Positions 6,773 to 11,280 of a DNA stretch of 11,280 bases are shown here, in pieces. The notes beneath the pieces were generated by a model. It saw only the letters and a program-made list of their open reading frames with translations. It did not search any database and was not told the DNA's origin. The position numbers were made by a program, and so were the translations under genes. How positions within the stretch are numbered: position 1 is the first letter of the stretch; each line of letters starts with the position of its first letter. This DNA is from Boseongicola sp. SB0662_bin_57 (GTDB lineage Bacteria; Pseudomonadota; Alphaproteobacteria; Rhodobacterales; Rhodobacteraceae). The stretch spans positions 1 through 11,280 of the forward strand of contig VXPN01000499.1 of the NCBI GenBank assembly GCA_009839535.1, written 5' to 3'.

Positions 6773-8077
6773 ATGGCCAACCTGGCATGTGAATTCGTCG
6801 GAATCAGGTCGCCCAACCCGTTCTGGCTGGCGTCGGCGCCGCCCACGGACAAGGAATACAACGTCCGCCGCGCCTTCGAGGCCGGTTGGGGAGGGGTGGT
6901 CTGGAAGACACTCGGCGAAGAGGGGCCGCCCATCGTCAACGTCAACGGGCCTCGCTACGGCGCGGTCTGGGGCGCCGACCGGCGCCTCCTGGGCCTGAAC
7001 AACATCGAACTCATCACCGACCGCCCGCTCGAAACCAACCTGCAGGAGATCAAGACGGTCAAGCGCGACTATCCGGACCGCGCCGTCGTCGTGTCATTGA
7101 TGGTGCCCTGCGTCGAGGATGCATGGAAGGCGATCCTGCCGCTCGTGGAGGACACCGGCGCCGACGGCATCGAGCTCAATTTCGGCTGCCCGCACGGGAT
7201 GAGCGAGCGCGGCATGGGCAGCGCGGTCGGCCAGGTGCCCGACTACATCGAGATGGTGACGCGCTGGTGCAAGCAGAACACCCGCATGCCGGTCATAGTG
7301 AAGCTGACGCCCAACATCACTGACATACGGTATCCGGCGCGAGCGTCCAAGGCAGGCGGAGCCGACGCCGTGTCGCTGATCAACACCGTGTCTTCGATCA
7401 CGTCCGTGAATCTCGACACCTACAGCCCCGAGCCGTCCATCGATGGCAAGGGTACGCACGGCGGATTCTGCGGTCCGGCGGTCAAGCCCATCGCGCTCAA
7501 CATGGTTGCGCAGATTGCGCGTGATCCCGAATCGGAGGGGCTGCCCATCTCCGGCATCGGTGGCGTGACGACATGGCGCGACGCGGCTGAATTTCTGACG
7601 CTCGGTGCGGGCAACGTGCAGGTCTGCACGGCCGTCATGACCTATGGATTCAAGATCGTGCAGGAAATGATCTCGGGTCTCGGCGACTGGATGGACGAGA
7701 AGGGCCATGCGTCGGTCGATGACGTCGTGGGTCGCGCGGTGCCGAACTTCACTGACTGGCAGTACCTGAACCTGAACTACGTGACCAAGGCCCGGATCGA
7801 CCAGGATCTCTGCATAGGCTGCGGGCGATGCTTCGCGGCCTGCGAGGACACGTCGCACCAGGCAATCGCGATCAATCCCGGGAGAAAGTTCGAGGTCATC
7901 GACGAGGAATGCGTGGCCTGCAACCTGTGTGTCAATGTCTGCCCTGTGGAAGACTGCATCACCATGGAAGAGCTCGCACCCGGCGTCGTCGACCCCCGAA
8001 CCGGCCAGGAAGTCGTTGCAGACTACGGCAACTGGACGACGCATCCCAACAACCCGGGCACCTGCGCCGCCGAATGA
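6773..8077 (+). CDS. preA: Dihydropyrimidine dehydrogenase catalytic subunit PreA (FMN, 2x[4Fe-4S])
   Basis: PreA is the pyrimidine-reducing subunit, 434 residues: uracil/thymine + NAD(P)H to 5,6-dihydro-uracil/thymine, the first step of the reductive pathway. An FMN-binding barrel related to dihydroorotate dehydrogenase fills the first 310 or so residues, with NPFWLASAPPTDKEYNVRRA near the start and KLTPNITDI and VSLINTVSS inside. Cys139 in FGCPHGMSERGMG matches the general-acid cysteine of mammalian DPD (C671), in the same active-site loop. The C-terminus carries two [4Fe-4S] motifs, C347/C350/C353/C357 and C380/C383/C386/C390, which link to PreT. It is translated from a near-perfect SD (AAAGGAGG, 6759-6766) 6 bases before ATG. 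Its 3' end faces rutR across 41 bases. Confidence 0.96.
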   Translation: MANLACEFVGIRSPNPFWLASAPPTDKEYNVRRAFEAGWGGVVWKTLGEEGPPIVNVNGPRYGAVWGADRRLLGLNNIELITDRPLETNLQEIKTVKRDYPDRAVVVSLMVPCVEDAWKAILPLVEDTGADGIELNFGCPHGMSERGMGSAVGQVPDYIEMVTRWCKQNTRMPVIVKLTPNITDIRYPARASKAGGADAVSLINTVSSITSVNLDTYSPEPSIDGKGTHGGFCGPAVKPIALNMVAQIARDPESEGLPISGIGGVTTWRDAAEFLTLGAGNVQVCTAVMTYGFKIVQEMISGLGDWMDEKGHASVDDVVGRAVPNFTDWQYLNLNYVTKARIDQDLCIGCGRCFAACEDTSHQAIAINPGRKFEVIDEECVACNLCVNVCPVEDCITMEELAPGVVDPRTGQEVVADYGNWTTHPNNPGTCAAE

Positions 8078-8081
8078 AGAA

Positions 8082-8096
8082 CGCCGATCGCCGGCG
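8082..8096. repeat. Small hairpin in the preA/rutR convergent gap
   Basis: CGCCG (8082-8086) and CGGCG (8092-8096) can pair around the loop ATCGC, just after the preA stop and before the rutR stop. A shared terminator would be expected between convergent genes, but the 5-base-pair stem lacks a T-run in either direction, so this is only a weak candidate. Confidence 0.2.
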
Positions 8097-8118
8097 CGGC
8101 CTGCGGAGGCAGCTTCGG

Positions 8119-8742
8119 TCAATCGGGCGTCAGCGCCGTGCGATAGAGATGCGTGAGGAACCTTGCGGCATCGTCGAAGTGCCGGTCGCGCTCGGGCCGG
8201 AGAATTCCGCGCACCTGCGCGTCGAAGTCCGCGTAGTGCTGCGTCGTGGCCCAGATCGAGAAAATCAGGTGATGGGGGTCCACCTCTGAAATTCTGCCCT
8301 CGGCCGCCCATTTGCGGATCAACGACGCCTTTTCGTCTACCAGTGTCTTCAGCGGCCCCTCGATGATGTCGAGGATGTGCGGAGCGCCTTGAACGATCTC
8401 GTTCGCGAACAGCCGGCTTTCGCGCGGCAGTTCGCGTGCCATGTCGAGCTTGCGCATTGCGTAACGAACAATCTCGTCAACGGGCTCGCCGCCGGAATCC
8501 AGCGCGTGAAGGGGGGCCAGCCAGGTGTCGAGAAGCTCGGACAGGAGCGCACGGTGAATGGCTTCCTTGGACTTGAAGTAGTAGAGCAGGTTGGGTTTCG
8601 ACAGGCTGGCTGCACGAGCAATCTGGTCCAGTGTCGCGCCACGGAACCCGGCGCCCGAGAACACTTCCAGCGCCGCATCCAGGATGGCGCTGATGTTCCT
8701 TTCCTGTATCCGCGTCCGAGCGGCTGTTTCTGGCATGGCCAT
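8119..8742 (-). CDS. rutR: RutR-family TetR regulator of pyrimidine catabolism
   Basis: This is a one-component repressor of 207 residues, near the 212 of E. coli RutR. The N-terminal TetR helix-turn-helix spans about residues 37-56 (TLDQIARAASLSKPNLLYYF), followed by KSKEAIHRALLSELLDTWLAPL. The ligand domain carries DPHHLIFSIWATTQHYADF near residue 165-185. These segments track E. coli RutR closely (LLYYFPSKEA, ILDIWLAPL, DPQHLIFMIWASTQHYADF), which binds uracil and thymine and then leaves DNA. The start could be ATG at 8742 or two codons later at 8736; neither has a clear SD. It is transcribed away from the hydrolase gene and towards preA. The palindrome at 8808-8823 overlaps its likely -35, implying autoregulation. 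Confidence 0.9.
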   Translation of the reverse strand: MAMPETAARTRIQERNISAILDAALEVFSGAGFRGATLDQIARAASLSKPNLLYYFKSKEAIHRALLSELLDTWLAPLHALDSGGEPVDEIVRYAMRKLDMARELPRESRLFANEIVQGAPHILDIIEGPLKTLVDEKASLIRKWAAEGRISEVDPHHLIFSIWATTQHYADFDAQVRGILRPERDRHFDDAARFLTHLYRTALTPD

Positions 8743-8793
8743 ACCGTTTGCGTGACAGGGAGCGAACCGAAATCCTTGACTGCACGTTGCTCC

Positions 8794-8823
8794 ATGGTAG
8801 CGTGATCCTGACCAATTGGTCAA
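8794..8823 (-). promoter_or_regulatory. Candidate rutR promoter overlapping the operator
   Basis: On the - strand TTGACC (8823-8818) is a 5/6 match to a -35 hexamer and TACCAT (8799-8794) a 4/6 match to a -10, separated by 18 bases. The -35 lies inside the RutR palindrome. This is a hexamer match only. Confidence 0.35.
8808..8823. promoter_or_regulatory. RutR operator between rutR and the hydrolase gene
   Basis: CTGACCAATTGGTCAA contains a perfect 14-base palindrome, TGACCAATTGGTCA (8809-8822), and agrees with the E. coli RutR consensus TTGACCA-N2-TGGTCAA at 13 of its 14 defined positions. It lies 65 bases before the rutR start and 40 bases before the hydrolase start, in the divergent promoter region. 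On the + strand TTGACT (8776-8781) with a poor -10 at 8798-8803 would place the operator across the transcription start, a typical repressor position. Confidence 0.8.
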
Positions 8824-8849
8824 ACTCTCCGGGAAAGGGGAGCGGGCAG

Positions 8850-8856
8850 AAGGGAG
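8850..8856 (+). promoter_or_regulatory. Ribosome binding site AAGGGAG of the hydrolase gene
   Basis: AAGGGAG ends 7 bases before ATG 8864. It rules out the upstream in-frame TTG at 8816, which sits inside the operator palindrome. Confidence 0.65.
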
Positions 8857-8863
8857 TGCGGTC

Positions 8864-10114
8864 ATGGCGGCGCCGGGGGAAAACCTCAGGATAGACGGGG
8901 AGCGTCTCTGGGACGCGATCATGGAAATGGCCAGGATCGGCCCCGGCATTGCCGGCGGCAACAACCGCCAGACCCTGACCGATGAAGACGGAGAGGGACG
9001 CGCGCTTTTCCAGCGCTGGTGCGAAGCGGCTGGCTGCTCAATGGGTGTCGACGAGATGGGCAACATGTTCGCCCGCCGCGAGGGCGCCGACCCGGACGCG
9101 TTGCCCGTATATGTCGGAAGCCATCTCGACACGCAGCCTACGGGGGGCAGGTACGACGGCGTTCTGGGCGTTCTGGGCGGCCTGGAAGTCGTCAGGACGC
9201 TGAACGATCTTGGCATCAGGACCCGCCATCCCATCGTCGTGACCAACTGGACCAACGAGGAGGGCACGCGCTTCGCGCCGGCCATGCTGGCATCGGGCGT
9301 CTTTGCGGGCAAGCATGACCGCGACTGGGCCTACGACCGCGTGGACGCGGAAGGCAAGCGATTCGGCGACGAACTGGAGCGCATTGGATGGAAAGGCGCA
9401 GAGCCGGTCGGTGACCGGAAGATGAAGGCTTTCTTCGAGCTTCATATCGAGCAGGGGCCAATTCTGGAGGCCGAGGGCAAGGACATTGGCGTCGTGACCC
9501 ATGGGCAGGGGCTGCGCTGGATTGAATGCACGGTAACCGGAAAGGAGAGCCACACGGGCTCGACCCCAATGCACATGCGCAAGAATGCAGGCCGCGGGCT
9601 GGCCCTGGTGACCGAACTCGTGCACGAGATCGCCATGGCAAGCCAGCCGAACGCCGTTGGCGCGATCGGCCATGTCGACGTGCATCCGAACAGCCGCAAC
9701 ATCATCCCGGGCAAGGTGGTGTTCACCGTGGACATGCGCACGCATCTCCTCGACAAGCTCAACGCCATGGTCGACGAGTTCATGAAACGGGCTCCGAAAC
9801 TCTGCGAGGACATCGGAACCGGGTTTGCATGCGAGATCGTCGGCCAGTTCGACCCGCCGGCCTTTGACGGCAACTGCGTCAATGCCATTCGTGATGCCGC
9901 CGATCGACTTGGCTACAGTCACATGGACATCGTCAGCGGCGCCGGTCACGACGCATGCTGGATCAACGACGTGGCGCCAACGGCGATGGTGATGTGTCCC
10001 TGCGTGGACGGACTGAGCCACAACGAGGCGGAGGAGATCTCCCCTGAATGGGCGCGGGCAGGCGCTGACGTGCTGTTTCATGCCGTTGTCGATGCGGCGG
10101 AGATCGTGGAGTGA
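8864..10114 (+). CDS. M20-family Zn hydrolase, probable beta-ureidopropionase (N-carbamoyl-beta-alanine amidohydrolase)
   Basis: This is a cytoplasmic metal-dependent amidohydrolase of the hydantoinase/carbamoylase branch of M20, 416 residues. Metal-site residues are in place: H87 (VGSHLDTQ), D98 (RYDGVLG), E132/E133 (TNEEGTRF), H194 (ELHIEQGP) and H386 (GLSHNEAEE). The lid/dimerisation domain (about 213-330) includes SHTGSTPMHMRKNAG and HPNSRNIIPGKV. Lying between rutR and a dihydropyrimidinase, it most likely hydrolyses N-carbamoyl-beta-alanine (and the 2-methyl form from thymine) to beta-alanine, CO2 and ammonia. That role is called PydC; the fold is also shared with HyuC L-carbamoylases and allantoate amidohydrolases, which sequence alone does not exclude. 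RutR is expected to control it through the operator 40 bases upstream. The dihydropyrimidinase gene follows after 136 bases. Confidence 0.88.
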   Translation: MAAPGENLRIDGERLWDAIMEMARIGPGIAGGNNRQTLTDEDGEGRALFQRWCEAAGCSMGVDEMGNMFARREGADPDALPVYVGSHLDTQPTGGRYDGVLGVLGGLEVVRTLNDLGIRTRHPIVVTNWTNEEGTRFAPAMLASGVFAGKHDRDWAYDRVDAEGKRFGDELERIGWKGAEPVGDRKMKAFFELHIEQGPILEAEGKDIGVVTHGQGLRWIECTVTGKESHTGSTPMHMRKNAGRGLALVTELVHEIAMASQPNAVGAIGHVDVHPNSRNIIPGKVVFTVDMRTHLLDKLNAMVDEFMKRAPKLCEDIGTGFACEIVGQFDPPAFDGNCVNAIRDAADRLGYSHMDIVSGAGHDACWINDVAPTAMVMCPCVDGLSHNEAEEISPEWARAGADVLFHAVVDAAEIVE

Positions 10115-10136
10115 GGGGCTGGCGACGGGCGCCGTG

Positions 10137-10167
10137 ACGGGAAGGCTCGTTCAATGAACGGGAAGGC
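10137..10167. repeat. Direct repeats ACGGGAAGGC flanking a palindrome
   Basis: ACGGGAAGGC occurs at 10137-10146 and again at 10158-10167, exactly 21 bases apart, about two helical turns. Between and partly overlapping them is CGTTCA-A-TGAACG (10148-10160), a perfect 13-base odd palindrome. They lie about 85-115 bases before the dihydropyrimidinase start, in the gap after the hydrolase. A regulator site or an RNA hairpin is possible. It is unlike the RutR operator. Confidence 0.4.
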
Positions 10168-10250
10168 CGTGCAGGAGTGATCGGATCCGCCCGGACCGCA
10201 AGTCGGAATGGCCGCAAGGATGCCGGGCCTGCATCAACGGAGAGGACAAG

Positions 10251-11280
10251 ATGACCACAGTTATCAAGAACGGCACCGTCGTTACCCATGACCTTGCCTA
10301 CGAGGCGGATGTCCTGATCGACGGCGGCCGGATCGTCGAGATCGGTGACGGACTGAAGGGCGATGAGCAGCTCGATGCCACCGGTTGCTACGTGATGCCT
10401 GGCGGCATCGACCCGCACACGCATCTCGAAATGCCGTTCATGGGAACCTACAGTTCGGACGACTTCGAATCCGGCACGCGCGCGGCGCTTTCCGGCGGCA
10501 CCACGATGGTTGTCGACTTCGCCTTGCCGTCGCCCGGGCAGGGCCTGCATGACGCACTGGCCATGTGGCACAACAAGTCGACGCGCGCCAATTGCGACTA
10601 TTCGTACCATATGGCGGTGACGTGGTGGGGCGAGCAGGTCTTCAACGAGATGGCCACGGTCATCGAGAGGGAAGGCATTACGACCTTCAAGCACTTCATG
10701 GCCTACAAGGGTGCGTTGATGGTGAACGACGACGAGATGTACGCGTCGTTCAGGCGGCTCGCCGAACTTGGCGGCATAGCGCTGGTGCATGCGGAGAACG
10801 GCGATGTCGTTGCGGAGCTGCAGGCCAGGCTGATGGCCGAGGGCAACACCGGGCCGGAGGCGCATGCCTATTCCCGCCCAGCGCAGGTCGAGGGCGAGGC
10901 CACGAACCGCGCCATCATGATCGCCGACATGGCGGGCGTGCCGCTCTATGTCGTGCACACGTCCTGCGAGGAGGCGCACGAAGCGATCCGGCGTGCACGG
11001 CAGCAGGGCAAGAGGGTCTGGGGCGAGCCGCTGATCCAGCACCTCACGCTGGACGAGTCGGAGTATTTCAATGCGGACTGGGATCACGCCGCGCGCCGCG
11101 TGATGTCGCCGCCCTTCCGGAACAGGAAGCACCAGGATTCGCTGTGGGCCGGCCTGCAGAGCGGCTCGCTCTCCGTCGTTGCAACCGATCACTGCGCCTT
11201 CACGACCGAGCAGAAACGCTACGGTGTCGGCGACTTCACCAAGATCCCCAATGGCACCGGCGGGCTGGAAGACCGGATGC
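10251..11280 (+). CDS. hydA: Dihydropyrimidinase (D-hydantoinase), cut by the window edge
   Basis: The second enzyme of reductive pyrimidine breakdown opens dihydrouracil or dihydrothymine to the N-carbamoyl-beta-amino acid. It is a binuclear zinc amidohydrolase, usually a tetramer in the cytoplasm. The visible 343 codons run open to the right edge; the family is usually about 460-490 residues, so the last quarter or more is outside. All metal ligands expected here are seen: H56 and H58 (GGIDPHTHLEMPF), the carbamylated-lysine position K153 (HFMAYKGALM), H180 (LVHAENGD), H236 (YVVHTSCEEA) and D313 (VATDHCAF). It starts at ATG 10251 behind GGAGAGGA (10239-10246). It is probably co-transcribed with the hydrolase upstream, though the 136-base gap carries its own repeats. 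The symbols dht and pydB are also used. Confidence 0.94.
   Translation, partial: MTTVIKNGTVVTHDLAYEADVLIDGGRIVEIGDGLKGDEQLDATGCYVMPGGIDPHTHLEMPFMGTYSSDDFESGTRAALSGGTTMVVDFALPSPGQGLHDALAMWHNKSTRANCDYSYHMAVTWWGEQVFNEMATVIEREGITTFKHFMAYKGALMVNDDEMYASFRRLAELGGIALVHAENGDVVAELQARLMAEGNTGPEAHAYSRPAQVEGEATNRAIMIADMAGVPLYVVHTSCEEAHEAIRRARQQGKRVWGEPLIQHLTLDESEYFNADWDHAARRVMSPPFRNRKHQDSLWAGLQSGSLSVVATDHCAFTTEQKRYGVGDFTKIPNGTGGLEDRM

Noticed and set aside
7094..8311. Long - strand frame spanning preA and the end of rutR
   Set aside because: It runs in another frame from rutR and antisense to preA, whose motifs are unambiguous; composition is that of a shadow.
9161..9178. Tandem copy of GTTCTGGGC inside the hydrolase gene
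   Set aside because: It encodes the VLG-VLG of a motif normal in M20 hydrolases (DGVLGVLGGLE), not an expansion.
10154..10180. Eight-codon leader frame MNGKAVQE before hydA
   Set aside because: An SD-like GGGAAGG lies upstream, but so short a frame has no codon pattern typical of attenuation and arises easily by chance.
9038..11192. - strand frames over the hydrolase and dihydropyrimidinase
   Set aside because: Both + strand genes show complete metal-site motifs; the antisense frames have none.

Overview
The window looks like a chromosomal segment of a GC-rich Proteobacterium, most likely an alphaproteobacterium. This rests on strong G/C bias at third codon positions, Shine-Dalgarno (SD) sites ahead of most genes, and the gene repertoire. 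I can only support the call to about class level. There are no rRNA genes, tRNA genes or CRISPR arrays.

Left part (1-4786), formate / one-carbon module. The window opens on the last 14 codons of an upstream gene, possibly the NuoF-like beta subunit of a formate dehydrogenase. Next come a complete molybdenum, iron-sulfur formate dehydrogenase alpha subunit (183-2930) and a complete formate-tetrahydrofolate ligase, Fhs (3119-4786), both on the + strand. One enzyme oxidises formate to CO2. The other activates it as 10-formyl-THF. Together they form a formate branch point.

Middle (4787-5369), a 583-base stretch with no intact gene. It holds two abutting hairpins, a small frame resembling the C-terminal tail of an ISKra4-type transposase, more inverted repeats, and a RutR-type operator next to preT. 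Parts of it are visibly less GC-rich than the flanking genes, so I read it as an old insertion scar separating two unrelated modules.

Right part (5370-11280), reductive pyrimidine catabolism. preT and preA (+) encode the two subunits of dihydropyrimidine dehydrogenase. A RutR-family TetR regulator (-) converges on preA and diverges from an M20-family hydrolase (+), probably beta-ureidopropionase. A dihydropyrimidinase (+) runs off the right edge. These enzymes cover uracil to dihydrouracil to N-carbamoyl-beta-alanine to beta-alanine, CO2 and ammonia. The rutR/hydrolase intergenic region carries TGACCAATTGGTCA, a perfect palindrome closely matching the known E. coli RutR site, and a weaker copy lies upstream of preT. 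The simplest reading is a local RutR regulon induced by pyrimidines. No wholly new system is evident. The most interesting items are the operator pair, the scar with its hairpins, and a repeat/palindrome cluster ahead of the dihydropyrimidinase gene.
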